Under the pieces are notes generated by a model that worked only from the letters and a program-made list of their open reading frames with translations, did no database searches and was not told the DNA's origin. A program made the position numbers and the translations under genes. 64,000 nt of DNA. It comes from CAWICD01 sp052267165 (GTDB lineage Bacteria; Vulcanimicrobiota; Vulcanimicrobiia; Vulcanimicrobiales; Vulcanimicrobiaceae). Of the stretch, positions 48,187 to 57,653 are shown one piece after another. How positions within the stretch are numbered: the first letter of the stretch is position 1; each line of letters opens with the position of its first letter. The stretch is from positions 35,891 to 99,890 of the forward strand of contig JBKQHO010000027.1 in NCBI GenBank assembly GCA_052267165.1, read 5' to 3'.

Positions 48187-50832
48187 CTAAGCGCCGCGCA
48201 TGGAGTTAGGATCGAGAGCATGGCGCACGCGGCTGTGCAAGTCTTCGAGGTGGGCCCGCGTCGCCACGTCGAGGGACGGCGAGGACAAGCCGGCGTCGAG
48301 ACGTTTCGCAAGTCCCTGGAGCTCGTAGCGGGCAAGCGCCGGCGAGTCGCTCGGGTAGCCGAAGGCTGAGATCGTGAAGCTCGGCGCCAGCGAGAATGCC
48401 ACGAGCAAGGTGGCGTAGCGCCGCTGGAAGGCGCGGTGGAGCGGGTCGAGCGGACCCATGCGCGGCCCGATCCCGTCCCACGCGGCCGCCTGCATCCACT
48501 CGAAGAGATCGCCGAGCGACATCGTGTCCGCGGGGTGATCCGTCCGCAGCGGCTGGTCCGCGAGCCGGCTCATCACCTCCGGCGAAAACAGCGTGAAGGT
48601 AACCGAGTCCTGAAGCGCCGCCACGAAATCGCTGATCGGGAAGTCGGGACGGTCGAGCACCTCGCTCTCGCCGCCGAAGTGGTTCGCGCCGAGGTCGGCG
48701 AGCAGCCGGGGCGAGAAGCGCAGGGCCCGGCTCGAGAACAAATGGTCCGCGATCAGGTCGAAGGCTTTGCGCGAAACGGTGCGCGGCACCGCGGCCAGCG
48801 GGGGACTAGCACCGGACTGACCGCGATGCGCGCGCGATGTATAGACGCCGCCAACGTACTTTGCGCTCAACATGGCCGCGGTCGAATAGGTCCGCATGAT
48901 CGTCAAGAATGCCAAACGTTCCTCGGCATACGAGCGGCCGTCGCGCGGGAAGGCACGGTCGAGCTTGCCGATTAGCGCGTCGACCACGGCGAATTGATTT
49001 GCTTCGAAGGCCAGCGGATCGCTCGAGAGGTCGAAGGCGGAGATGCGCGGATCGATGGCGTACGGGCCGACGGCATCTTCGTCGGTCGCATAAGCGTACT
49101 CGGGCCGCGTGCTCTGGCCGGCGATGGCGGCCAGTCGGCCCGTCTCGTCCGACGGTTTGGTGACGCCGGCGAAACGCTCGTAGCCGAAACGAATCGCCCA
49201 GGCGTCATACGGCCCAGGCCGTCGCTGAAAGTAGTCTCCTTGCGGCGTGCCGGGGGGCGACAGGTTTACCGGTAGATAGTCCATCACGGACGACGTCAGC
49301 CCGTGGACTCCGGTGAAACTCCGGTCGTGCAACCGGGCCAACGGATACAGCTCCGACCCCCGAAAATTATGCCGCAGCCCGAAGTTGTGACCGGCTTCGT
49401 GCAAGACCGCCGCGCGCAGCCATTCGAGCGCGTATTGCTGGGTCTGCTCGTAGGAAGCGCCTTCCATCTGCAGCGCAAGCGTCCCGGTCGCGGCGAAGGC
49501 AGCCGAATCTTGCTCGAAGGTCTCGCAGACGTCGAGATCGGCGCAGGCCGGCTGCGCGGCCGCCGCCGGATGCAGCGGCGCGACCTGATCGGTGTAGCCG
49601 CGCTTGAGCGAGCGCAGAGCCTCGCCGTCGATCACGATCTCGGCGCGCAGAATCTCGCCGGTCATCGGATCGGCGATGTGCGGTCCGTAACCAGCGAACG
49701 CCGGCTGGTCGCTGGTGATCCAGCGGACGGCATTGTAGCGGGCGTCGTCAGGATCCCAGCCGGGCTCCTTCGGCTGCTCGCGCACCTCGATCGCGTTGGG
49801 AACGCCGGCTTTTGCGAACACCGGGTTCCACGCCAGCAAGGCCGCGCGGATCGTGGGCTTGTACTGTGGCGGAATCTCGTCGGTCAAGTAATAGACGATC
49901 GGTCCGCGGTTAAAATTCCAACGATCGATGTAGCGCACGACCGGCGAGCGCAGCGAGTCGTCGCTGAAGCGCTTGTGGTCGGTCGTGAAGTAACCGATTC
50001 GGTCGTCGGCGAGCCGGGGAACGTAGCTGCTGGCCTCCGGCGGGTTGACGATCGAGTAGTGCATGCGCAGGCGCACGCCGCGCGCGTCGGGAGCGCCCGC
50101 AACGCTCGCTCCGGCCGGTCCGACGAATGCGAGGCTGGCCAGCAGCTCGTCGTTCTGGGGAAAGGCCTTGGTCCGCTCGAAGTACGAGCGGGTGGGGTCG
50201 ACGGCGAACGTCGTCCTGGCGGCGGCACCGAGCAAGATCACCGGGCCTTGCGACCCGCCCAAATCGCGACCGACGCTCTCGAAGTCGCTCAGGAAAAAGC
50301 TTGCGGAGATCACGACGCGTCCGCGGTCTTCGTCCTCGGCCACGATCGGCGTGCTATTGATGACGCTTTCCGTCACCGAGATCGCGAGCGAGTTGGCCGC
50401 CGCCGAGTCGGGCGGCGCGCTGTAGTCGGTATTCTTTTGAATCCACAGCACGCGCCGGCCGACGCGCACGAACTCGAGCAGGAACGTGGGGAAAACGCGG
50501 CCCGCGAACGCCTCGGAGCCCACCCCTGTCGCCAAGACCGGCGCCACGATGAAAGGGTGGCCGAACTGTTCCGCTCCCAGATCGAAATAGACGTCGTCTT
50601 CCTTGTGCAGGACGTCGATGAGCCCGCTCTGCCGCGCCGCGCTTTTGACGAAGTTGGCATACTGCTGCGGTGCGGGGGGGGCCGACGGAGCGGCGAGCGG
50701 CGGCGCCCCGATGGGCGAGCTCGCCGGCGCGGGCGTGGCGGCCTCGGCCGGGCCGAAGGCACCGGGTGCGAATCCAGGGAGAAGGCTGACGGCAAACGCG
50801 ACCACGGCGAGCAGAGTCCGGCGAAAGTTCAC
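48187..50832 (-). CDS. Secreted zinc-dependent metalloprotease with long propeptide
   Basis: 881 aa with a signal peptide. The zinc motif HEAGHNFGLRHNFRGS is near residue 478, and a Met-turn candidate follows in SSVMDYLPVNLSPP. The N-terminal 320 residues resemble the DUF5117/DUF5118 region and the rest the DUF4953 zinc-peptidase family. It is exported and its substrate is unknown. It ends 57 bp before the crp start. Confidence 0.92.
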   Translation of the reverse strand: MNFRRTLLAVVAFAVSLLPGFAPGAFGPAEAATPAPASSPIGAPPLAAPSAPPAPQQYANFVKSAARQSGLIDVLHKEDDVYFDLGAEQFGHPFIVAPVLATGVGSEAFAGRVFPTFLLEFVRVGRRVLWIQKNTDYSAPPDSAAANSLAISVTESVINSTPIVAEDEDRGRVVISASFFLSDFESVGRDLGGSQGPVILLGAAARTTFAVDPTRSYFERTKAFPQNDELLASLAFVGPAGASVAGAPDARGVRLRMHYSIVNPPEASSYVPRLADDRIGYFTTDHKRFSDDSLRSPVVRYIDRWNFNRGPIVYYLTDEIPPQYKPTIRAALLAWNPVFAKAGVPNAIEVREQPKEPGWDPDDARYNAVRWITSDQPAFAGYGPHIADPMTGEILRAEIVIDGEALRSLKRGYTDQVAPLHPAAAAQPACADLDVCETFEQDSAAFAATGTLALQMEGASYEQTQQYALEWLRAAVLHEAGHNFGLRHNFRGSELYPLARLHDRSFTGVHGLTSSVMDYLPVNLSPPGTPQGDYFQRRPGPYDAWAIRFGYERFAGVTKPSDETGRLAAIAGQSTRPEYAYATDEDAVGPYAIDPRISAFDLSSDPLAFEANQFAVVDALIGKLDRAFPRDGRSYAEERLAFLTIMRTYSTAAMLSAKYVGGVYTSRAHRGQSGASPPLAAVPRTVSRKAFDLIADHLFSSRALRFSPRLLADLGANHFGGESEVLDRPDFPISDFVAALQDSVTFTLFSPEVMSRLADQPLRTDHPADTMSLGDLFEWMQAAAWDGIGPRMGPLDPLHRAFQRRYATLLVAFSLAPSFTISAFGYPSDSPALARYELQGLAKRLDAGLSSPSLDVATRAHLEDLHSRVRHALDPNSMRGA

Positions 50833-50876
50833 GAGGACCCGGCCTTACGCCGCCGTCCGCGCCTTCCCCCGCTTGG

Positions 50877-52751
50877 CTAGACGGCCTGCATCGCTTCCTG
50901 CGCGTTCGCGCCAGGACGTTTGCGCCGGCCACGCCAGCGCCGCGTCGTGCGGCGCTTTACCGCGCCGTTGTTGCGCACCGGGGGGGCGACCGCGTCGCCC
51001 GCGTCGATCCGAGCGCTGGCGCCGGCAATCGCGTCGGGCAGCGTCGGCGCGCTGAGCAGATCTCGCGCCGGTCCCTTGCCGCTGCGCAAGGTCGCGATCC
51101 ATGCGTCGCCACGTCGCGTGACGTCGATCTGCATCGCCTCCTCGGTGATCGAGCGGCGGTCGACGTCGAGCAGCCGCAGGGCGAATCCCTCGGCGTCCTC
51201 ATGCGGAGCGATCTTCTTCGCCATTCCGACGAGCCGCTCGAACTGTTCGCTGAAGTGTGCGACCGGACGGCCTTTGCGGTCGCGGGCGGCGCGCTGCGGC
51301 GGCCGCTCGAGCCGCCAATGGTCGGGCCCGACCGGCTGCCAGGCAGCGGACCGCGCCGACTTCGGCTTCGCGGCTTCGTCGAGCTCGATCAGCGTGTTCT
51401 CGATCTGCTCGGCGGTCCGAACTCTGGCGGCCTCGCGCGGCGCGCGGCGGTACAGCTCTTCATAGCGCTCGGCGACCAGCGAGATGGGCCGGCCTTGCGC
51501 GTCGATCTGCGCCGGCAATCCCCACAGCGTCGGCAGCGTCACCAACTGATGGCGGCGCGCCTGGTCGACGATGTCGATGATGATCTCGTAGGGCTTGGCG
51601 CTCTGCGCGATCACCTCGCGGCGCGCTTCGGGGCTAGGCAGCTCCGAAAGCACGTACGCGTACTCGTCGAGCGGACGCATTCCGCGCCCGGTGACCTGCG
51701 TGTACAGCGTCGTCGATTTCGTCGGCCGGGCGTTGATGATGACCTCGATCGAGGGAACGTCGAAGCCTTCGAGATACAAGCCGCAGTTGACAAGCACGTC
51801 GATCTTCGAGCCGCGGAAGCCCGCGACGATCGCCTCACGCTCGGCTTGCGGCGTGTCGCCGCTGGCGAACGCCGCTTTGATGTTAGCTTCTTTGAAAAGC
51901 CCCGCGACGTTTTTCGCATGCTCGACGGACGCCGTGAATACCAGCGTCTTCTTGCCCGGCGTCAGGGTCTGGTACGCCTCGAGGACGCGCAAGTTGCGCT
52001 CCTCGGTATCGACGGCCTCTGCCAGCTGTCCGAGAATGAAATCGCCGGCCCGCGAGCCGACGACGTCGAGATTGGTCTCGGTGTTGACCGCATACGAGCG
52101 GACGGGGACCAGGTAGCCCGCGTCGATGGCGGCGCGGGCATCCATGGTGTAAACGATGTCGGGGAAGATCTCCGTGAGCCGTACGCCGTCGCCGCGGTGC
52201 GGGGTCGCGGTAAATCCGATAACCGTTGCATCGGGCCGCTTTGTTAGGATCTTGTCAAGAATCGCGCGATAGGTGGGAGCTGCCGCGTGATGCGCTTCGT
52301 CGATGACGAACAGCGCGATGCGCCTTCCGAACCTCGCGGCGAATCGATTCAGCCGAGGCCCGGTCAAGGTCTGCACGGTCGCGACGATGATCGTACATTC
52401 TTCGGGCGCGTAATCGTCGGCTTTCTCGACCCCGACGATCGCGTCGGGATTCTGCGCCTTCATCTTTTCGACGAGTTGCTGGATGAGCTCGTCGCGATGG
52501 GCGACGACGAGCGTCACATCGGTTGGACGGAGCTCGAGAAGTTCGGGCAGGGTCGCGATGACGACCGTCTTGCCGAGGCCGGTGGCGAGCGAAACAAGCT
52601 GCGCGCGGAAGCCGCGCTTAAGCGCCTCGACAATCGCCTGCTGCGCCTCAATCTGATATGGGCGTAGGCGGAGGGTACTGAAGTTCAAGGTTTGACCCTG
52701 TAGATGTTTCCGGTGGTTGCTGGGGCGATGCTCGCAAACCGGCGCGCCCAC
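50877..52751 (-). CDS. Superfamily 2 DEAH-box helicase
   Basis: 624 aa. LRPYQIEAQQAIVEA (Q motif), SLATGLGKTVV (I), VIDEAHHAA (II), GFTATPHRGDG (III), GLYLEGFDVPSIEVII and QVTGRGMRPLDEY (V-VI) are all present. The C-terminal 200 residues are basic and end in RRTTRRWRGRRKRPG. Similar proteins are RadD/XPB-like helicases or restriction-linked. No methylase or nuclease gene is adjacent. Confidence 0.9.
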   Translation of the reverse strand: MGAPVCEHRPSNHRKHLQGQTLNFSTLRLRPYQIEAQQAIVEALKRGFRAQLVSLATGLGKTVVIATLPELLELRPTDVTLVVAHRDELIQQLVEKMKAQNPDAIVGVEKADDYAPEECTIIVATVQTLTGPRLNRFAARFGRRIALFVIDEAHHAAAPTYRAILDKILTKRPDATVIGFTATPHRGDGVRLTEIFPDIVYTMDARAAIDAGYLVPVRSYAVNTETNLDVVGSRAGDFILGQLAEAVDTEERNLRVLEAYQTLTPGKKTLVFTASVEHAKNVAGLFKEANIKAAFASGDTPQAEREAIVAGFRGSKIDVLVNCGLYLEGFDVPSIEVIINARPTKSTTLYTQVTGRGMRPLDEYAYVLSELPSPEARREVIAQSAKPYEIIIDIVDQARRHQLVTLPTLWGLPAQIDAQGRPISLVAERYEELYRRAPREAARVRTAEQIENTLIELDEAAKPKSARSAAWQPVGPDHWRLERPPQRAARDRKGRPVAHFSEQFERLVGMAKKIAPHEDAEGFALRLLDVDRRSITEEAMQIDVTRRGDAWIATLRSGKGPARDLLSAPTLPDAIAGASARIDAGDAVAPPVRNNGAVKRRTTRRWRGRRKRPGANAQEAMQAV

Positions 52752-52938
52752 GCGTTGAAGGCACCGCGTGGACCGCTAAGAGGTTTCACTGGCCGACCGT
52801 GCGTTCACGGCAAGCCTGGAAATGCCGCCGGCCTCTCGCCATTGGACGTCGGAACGTCCGGCGGAAGACAATCGCCGCAGCGGATATTGGCGTGTACGGG
52901 GTCCGTAACCTTTGCCCGACGCGCCTCTTTTTGTCTGG

Positions 52939-53496
52939 TTAGGGTTCGATCGTGCCCGGGCGGTCGGCCGCGAGCCGGTCCCGGTAGTCGCGTTCGGTCT
53001 CGAGCCAGCCGGCGAAGCGCTGCTCGAAGATCTCCGGACGCAGGAGCATGAGGTCCCGGAAAGCCCCGAAGCTGCGCTCATGGTACTCGTGATATTTACC
53101 CAGCAGTTCGGGACCTGAGACAAGGCCGTTTTCGATGCAAACGTCGGCCAGCGCGCGTAACCGAACGCGTAGAAACGCGATGGTGTCGAGCATGTTGCCG
53201 AAAAGCTCCAGCCCGACCGTCTCGGCGTCGGCACCGGCCGGCGCCGGGGGTTCCTCGGCCGGGTGAGCCCGGGCGATCGCCCGCAGCTCGCCGAGCGTGA
53301 CGAAGGCCGCCCCGAAGGCGCCCCACGTCACCTTTCCTTCGGCGTCCGACGAAGACCCGAAGTTCTGTCCTGCGAGGAGGAAGCTGACGAGCTCCACGTC
53401 GTCCACGGTAAGAACGTAGTCGTCGGGCAAGAGCGCGCCGCGGCGCGCTACCTGCGACAGTTCGAACGCCCGGTCGTGCAAGCAGCTCCTCCTCAT
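52939..53496 (-). CDS. Hypothetical protein
   Basis: About 185 aa from the ATG at 53496 (MRRSCLHDRAFEL); one at 53610 is in frame. Mostly helical, with LFGNMLDTIAFLRVRLRALADVC and KYHEYHERSFGAFRDLMLLRPEIFEQRFAGWLETERDYRDR. No domain recognised, no signal peptide. It lies alone on its strand. Confidence 0.65.
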   Translation of the reverse strand: MRRSCLHDRAFELSQVARRGALLPDDYVLTVDDVELVSFLLAGQNFGSSSDAEGKVTWGAFGAAFVTLGELRAIARAHPAEEPPAPAGADAETVGLELFGNMLDTIAFLRVRLRALADVCIENGLVSGPELLGKYHEYHERSFGAFRDLMLLRPEIFEQRFAGWLETERDYRDRLAADRPGTIEP

Positions 53497-53713
53497 CCCG
53501 GAGCGAACGGGCGGCAGCCCTCGACGCTCCGGACATCTCGGTTGCTCAATCGGCAAAACGCGCGCCGAACTGAGCGCTACGGCGCCTACCAGGAAGCCCC
53601 TGCTTGCCAACCTTCACGTTGCGCGAACGGGCTCTTCACCGGAGCTTCGCGACTCTCTGATAGCGTCGAGAAAGCGGCCCCTGAGAGGCCGCGGGGAGAA
53701 CGCCGTGAGGCCG

Positions 53714-53839
53714 ATGCGCGTGATTCACGGACGACCCAGTCGCCAGCCCGGACAGACCGTGGCCGTCGTGGGCTGGACGATCTGCACCGCCGTCTTGATG
53801 ATTTGGCTCTTTCTTCTGTACAGCGCGGTCGCTCGCTGA
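53714..53839 (+). CDS. Small membrane protein (41 aa)
   Basis: MRVIHGRPSRQPGQ is basic and is followed by one span, VAVVGWTICTAVLMIWLFLLY. Short but with the layout of a single-pass protein, N-in. No family is recognised. The gap after it (to 54076) holds no other gene. Confidence 0.4.
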   Translation: MRVIHGRPSRQPGQTVAVVGWTICTAVLMIWLFLLYSAVAR

Positions 53840-54076
53840 GGCGAGGTAAGGCGGCCGGACGGCACCGCCCGTCCGCGTTGTTTGGTGGTTGAGTTTCGGG
53901 TTCGCCGGTAGCCGGCAGGCTGGCCTTGCATTTGCGACCAGGAGGCGCCGTTCCGCGTCCCGTTGCCGGACGAGGGATCGCAAGAATCGCCACGTCGTCG
54001 CTGGGCTGACGCTCGCCGAAGACCTGGCGGAACTGGGCGGGTCGGGGCGCGCTCGGGCGCGACGGAGGCGACGATT

Positions 54077-54800
54077 TCACGACCGCCGCTCGCCGGCGAT
54101 GAGGTCGCGATATTCCACCGCGCCGTTGGTATGGACGATCAGAAGCGCGTTCTCAGGGAGCCGGAACGCGTGCGAGCGGTATTCGATCTGAACCTTGGAG
54201 GTGAGCGGCAAGCCGCCGAGCGGCAGCGCCGCCACTTGGCCGTCGGGCGTTGCCACGAGCGGCGGAGGGTGGCCCGCCCCGGCGCACGATCCCTCGCCGG
54301 TACGCGGGTCGATGAATCCGAACAGCGCGTGACGACCGGCGCGGCTTGTAACCGGAGCGTCGCGTTGGCCCGCGCCAGGATGCGCTCCGGAGCGCTCTCC
54401 CGCAGCGCCGTCGCAAAGGTGACTTGACGCGCCTGCTTCATGGCGACCGCCGCTTCGAGAGCGTGCCCTGCGACGTCGCCGACCGAGAAGAGACCGCGTC
54501 CTCCGGGCAGCACGAAGGCGTCTTACCAGTCGCCTCCGACGCGGGCCTAGCCTAGACGCTCGCCGGCCGGTAGACGGCGTCGAGCGCGAGTTCCGGCAAC
54601 GTTCGGCAACGAGTCCGCGAGCAGCGCTCTCTGCAGCGTGTCGGAGACGTGCTTCTCCGTTTCGTAGCGCTCGCGGAGACGCTCGAGCTTCGTGCGCTCG
54701 TCGTGAACGTCGGTCGTCTCGCCGACCCAGGCGGTGATCTTGCCGGCCGGTCGGAGCGTAGCATGTCCGGCGCACACCGAACAGGTCGCCGCACGGCGCC
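54077..54800 (-). pseudogene. SpoIIE/RsbU-type PP2C phosphatase remnant
   Basis: Pieces of one phosphatase lie in several frames: KITAWVGETTDVHDERT and HVSDTLQRALLADSLPN, LALDAVYRPASV, GGDW then a stop where Tyr is expected, GGRGLFSVGDVAGHALEAAV, and ALFGFIDPRTGEG...AGAGHPPPLVATPDG. At least three frame changes and an in-frame stop show it is dead. It would have driven a partner-switching sigma pathway. Confidence 0.8.
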
Positions 54801-54937
54801 CGGGCACGCCCGTGGTCTGATTCAAGCGTGCGCGCGTCGGGCTCGAACGAAGTACGACGCGCCCACTCGTATTGGTTAACGAACAGTGCAATGGGTATAC
54901 CTACAATTACGAGCCGTCATTCGGGGGTAGGGCAAAC

Positions 54938-55198
54938 ATGGGCATCTTAGCGTGGATCATCGTAGGTCTCATCGCGGGCTTTCTCGCAAAGTCGGTCGTT
55001 CCGGGCGAAGGTCCGGGCGGACTGATCGGAGACATCATCGTCGGAATCGTCGGAGCGTTTCTCGGCGGTTGGCTGTTCGCGTTCTTCGGCCACTACGGCG
55101 TAACAGGTCTCAATCTCTGGAGCATCGTGGTCGCATTCGTGGGCGCCGTCGTGCTCCTGCTGATCCTGCGGGCGCTGACGACGCGACGCGCCGTCTAA
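54938..55198 (+). CDS. Transglycosylase-associated (GlsB/YeaQ/YmgE) membrane protein
   Basis: 86 aa with three spans. MGILAWIIVGLIAGFLAKSVVPG, GGLIGDIIVGIVGAFLGGWLF and a C-terminal span are the family signature. Associated with stress in many bacteria. The ATG at 54938 follows GGGGTAGGG. A terminator follows. Confidence 0.92.
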   Translation: MGILAWIIVGLIAGFLAKSVVPGEGPGGLIGDIIVGIVGAFLGGWLFAFFGHYGVTGLNLWSIVVAFVGAVVLLLILRALTTRRAV

Positions 55199-55237
55199 CG
55201 AGCGCCGCCTGGACGCTCGCATCGTCGACCAACGAAA

Positions 55238-55272
55238 AGAGAGGGCTCGCATTTCCGCAGGCCCTCTTCTTT
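55238..55272 (+). terminator. Rho-independent terminator of the YeaQ-like gene
   Basis: GAGGGC pairs with GCCCTC across a 14-base loop and is followed by TTCTTTCATT on the plus strand, 40 bp after the stop. Confidence 0.75.
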
Positions 55273-55297
55273 CATTCCTCGACTCGTCGCACGCGAC

Positions 55298-55453
55298 TCA
55301 TTCCACGCTCGGAGCCTCGCGGGCGATCTCCGCCGTCGCATCCTGGGCGGCGGTCATCTTCCCACGCCCGGCAGAACCACGCTTGGCGAACGTCGTAGCG
55401 ACCGAAACGGCCTTAGCAGCGTTCCCCAAACTGAAGCTGTCGGTCTCGTCCAT
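55298..55453 (-). CDS. Small hypothetical protein
   Basis: MDETDSFSLGNAAKAVSVATTFAKRGSAG then an Ala/Glu-rich tail, 51 aa from 55453 (55486 upstream is in frame). Coding-like composition, no family. Low confidence. Confidence 0.4.
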   Translation of the reverse strand: MDETDSFSLGNAAKAVSVATTFAKRGSAGRGKMTAAQDATAEIAREAPSVE

Positions 55454-55546
55454 GTGCGGGGGACTCCGTCCTGCAAAGGCGCACATAACTCGGCTGAACT
55501 AGTCGAGCACCCGGAGGGAAAATTCCCTCCGGCGATGCGGGCACCG

Positions 55547-55840
55547 TCATTTTGGGCGCGGAGGAGCGGTCGTCGCGTTCGCGTTTCGTTGCACGTGACG
55601 CGGAGCCGCTAGCAAAACGGCCCGCGAATGGGTCCCACCGCTCTGCCGCCTCCTGATCGTGCAATCCTCGGTGAGCGCCGAAACGATGAAGCGACCGCGC
55701 CCCGATTCGCTCAGCGCGCTCGTCGGGGGTGCCGCTCGCTGCGCCTCGCCCGGCCCCGCGTCCAAGACGTGCAAGACGGGGTGCGCTCCGCTCCACGTCA
55801 GCCGAACGTCGACACCGCCGTCCCATGGCTCGAGAAACGT
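55547..55840 (-). pseudogene. RsbW-type anti-sigma kinase, C-terminal remnant
   Basis: GVDVRLTWSGAHPVLHVLDAGPG (G1-like box) and ALSESGRGRFIVSALTEDC (G2 box) are clear, but the N-terminal half with the N box is missing: only about 30 bp separate the STAS stop from this frame. Originally a STAS-RsbW pair, now truncated. Confidence 0.7.
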
Positions 55841-55872
55841 CCGCCTGCGCGGCTGCGGGCCGCGGCGCGGGG

Positions 55873-56232
55873 CTAATTCGCGCGAACCGTCGCGCCGGCT
55901 CTGAACTTCGCGACCGCGGCTTGCAGCGTATCGAAAACCGCCATCTGTTCTTCCAAGCCGGCAAGATCGAAGATGCGGCGGGTCTGCGTGCCCGGCGGGA
56001 CGACCACGCTGAATTGCACGTCGTGCCGATTCGAGAGCCGAATCAGCACGCGTAAGCCGCTGCTGTCGATATACTGGCAGCGTTCGAGCGAGACGACGAG
56101 CTTCGGCGAGCTCGAAAGAGCAATGGTCGTTTGATCTTCCAGCGAGCGAGCGTTAGAAATGTCGATCTCCTCGATGACGGTGACGACGTTGACGTCGCCC
56201 CATCCGGCGAGCTCTGCGACGGGCTTAGACAT
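55873..56232 (-). CDS. STAS-domain anti-sigma factor antagonist
   Basis: 119 aa; start at 56232 after GGGAGGTCC. VVTVIEEIDISNARSLED, VVSLERCQYIDSSGLRVLIRL with the phosphorylatable Ser in DSSG, and RIFDLAGLEEQMAVFDTLQAAV fit RsbV/SpoIIAA. Its kinase partner downstream is broken; the intact RsbW at 11947 might substitute. Confidence 0.9.
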   Translation of the reverse strand: MSKPVAELAGWGDVNVVTVIEEIDISNARSLEDQTTIALSSSPKLVVSLERCQYIDSSGLRVLIRLSNRHDVQFSVVVPPGTQTRRIFDLAGLEEQMAVFDTLQAAVAKFRAGATVRAN

Positions 56233-56476
56233 GAGCGGACCTCCCAAGCGACAACTGCCCTGGCGAGAGTATACCTCGCTCGGCGTCGTCTTAAGCCTGT
56301 GGAGCGACACTCGCTCCGCGCTTCACTCGCCCGGCGACCACCTGCTCAGCGGCTGAGTCGCCGTCGGGCCGCCGTTCCCCGAAAACGATTGACGCTAATG
56401 CCACTGCAAGCGTTTGGAGACGCGGGACCCGGGAAGATTGAGATTTGCTAATTACATTTTTGGGGGTGAGAACCCG

Positions 56477-56674
56477 GTGTCCATCGAGCGTTTCATCGTC
56501 TGCACCTGCGGCCACTGCATCGATCAACACAGCGGCGACGGCTGCGGCTACCGCAAAGGGCGTGCGGCATGCTCGTGCCGTTACAGTCACGACAACGTGC
56601 TCGAGGCCTTGCTAGAAGCCGAGCGCGAGTCCATTCACCAGCAGTGGCGCCGAGCGGAGGCCGGCCGGTGGTGA
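56477..56674 (+). CDS. Cys-rich small protein
   Basis: 65 aa from the GTG at 56477 after GGGGGTGAG. FIVCTCGHCIDQHSGDGCGYRKGRAACSCRY has six cysteines and two histidines, probably a zinc or metal site. Helical tail. Overlaps the next start (GTGA). Not recognised. Confidence 0.65.
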   Translation: MSIERFIVCTCGHCIDQHSGDGCGYRKGRAACSCRYSHDNVLEALLEAERESIHQQWRRAEAGRW

Positions 56675-56982
56675 ATGATTCCGCGAAAACGCCGCCCGAA
56701 GATCCGCGTTACGCGCAGCAGATCGATCCGAAGAGCGGCCAAAGCGACGAACCGCGCGTGGATCCGAGCCCCTCACCCGGCGACGGCGCCTGGGAAAACG
56801 AGCTGACCAAGGAAGACATGCCCTCGCCGTGCAGCCGGGGGGAAGTGGCGGAGAGCCTGCGCCTCGACCCCTGGCTTCGCAGCATGGACGAAGTCGGGTG
56901 GACCCTGCGAGAAGGCCACGCTGGATCAGCCCGTCCCGGGTGTGAGCGGGCATCTATTGATCCGCTGATTCCGGTTGTTTAG
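56671..56982 (+). CDS. Hypothetical hydrophilic protein
   Basis: 103 aa from the GTG overlapping the previous stop. Pro/Asp/Ser-rich, disordered-looking N-terminus (TPPEDPRYAQQIDPKSGQ), no domain. Coupled to the Cys-rich gene. Confidence 0.5.
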   Translation: MNDSAKTPPEDPRYAQQIDPKSGQSDEPRVDPSPSPGDGAWENELTKEDMPSPCSRGEVAESLRLDPWLRSMDEVGWTLREGHAGSARPGCERASIDPLIPVV

Positions 56983-57062
56983 CAGCCCGTCACGCGGGAA
57001 TGATTGGCAGGCGAAACTCCCAGTCACAGCGGCGTCCAGCGCGGCGCATGAGGGACGAAACC

Positions 57063-57446
57063 ATGCAACCCAAAGACGACTACCGAGACCCCAGCGGCGA
57101 AGAGCTGGAAGAACCCGCCATCGCGCGTCGCAGCGGCAGCATCGAGATCGATCAGCTCGATGAAAGCGAGATCGAAGATGACGACCTGCTCGAGCCGACG
57201 ACGGTGCGCGGCCGCGTCGATGCCGACGTCGACGAAGCCCGCGGTCCGTCAACCGTCGGCGACATGAAACAGAGTCAGCGAGACAACGCAGGAGTCTTCG
57301 ACGACATCAAGCAGTCGTGGAAAGACAACGGTGAGGTGCTCAAAGAAATGAAGCGCGAGATCACCGGTCGCATCAATCCTGAAGACGACGAGCAGCCGTT
57401 CGAGGACGATACCTCACCCGAAGTCCAGCGCAGGAGCACGCGCTAA
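57063..57446 (+). CDS. Acidic hypothetical protein
   Basis: 127 aa, very rich in Asp/Glu, with QLDESEIEDDDLLEPTTVRGRVDADVDEAR and a repeat-like QSQRDNAGVFDDIKQSWKDNGEVLKEMKRE. Probably disordered with a helical stretch. Start at 57063; no clear ribosome site. Unknown. Confidence 0.65.
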   Translation: MQPKDDYRDPSGEELEEPAIARRSGSIEIDQLDESEIEDDDLLEPTTVRGRVDADVDEARGPSTVGDMKQSQRDNAGVFDDIKQSWKDNGEVLKEMKREITGRINPEDDEQPFEDDTSPEVQRRSTR

Positions 57447-57488
57447 GCCTCAAGCCGCCTTCAATTCCGACCCGACCGAAAAGCTAGG

Positions 57489-57653
57489 CTAGAACGTAAA
57501 GGCGCGCGGACGCCTCTTGGCTTTCGCGCGCTCGTGCTTTTTGTCCCAATCGCCAAGCGACGCAGACTTGGCGATCTTGAACAGCACGACGGGACACGGC
57601 TGGTCCAGCTTGTAGTAGGTCGCCTCGTTCACGCGAACGTCGATCAGTCCCAT
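57489..57653 (-). CDS. Small basic hypothetical protein (54 aa)
   Basis: MGLIDVRVNEATYYKLDQPCPVVLFKIAKSAS then KKHERAKAKRRPRAF. Third-base GC is strong and the sequence looks like a real protein, while overlapping longer frames look like shadows. No family recognised. Confidence 0.55.
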   Translation of the reverse strand: MGLIDVRVNEATYYKLDQPCPVVLFKIAKSASLGDWDKKHERAKAKRRPRAFTF

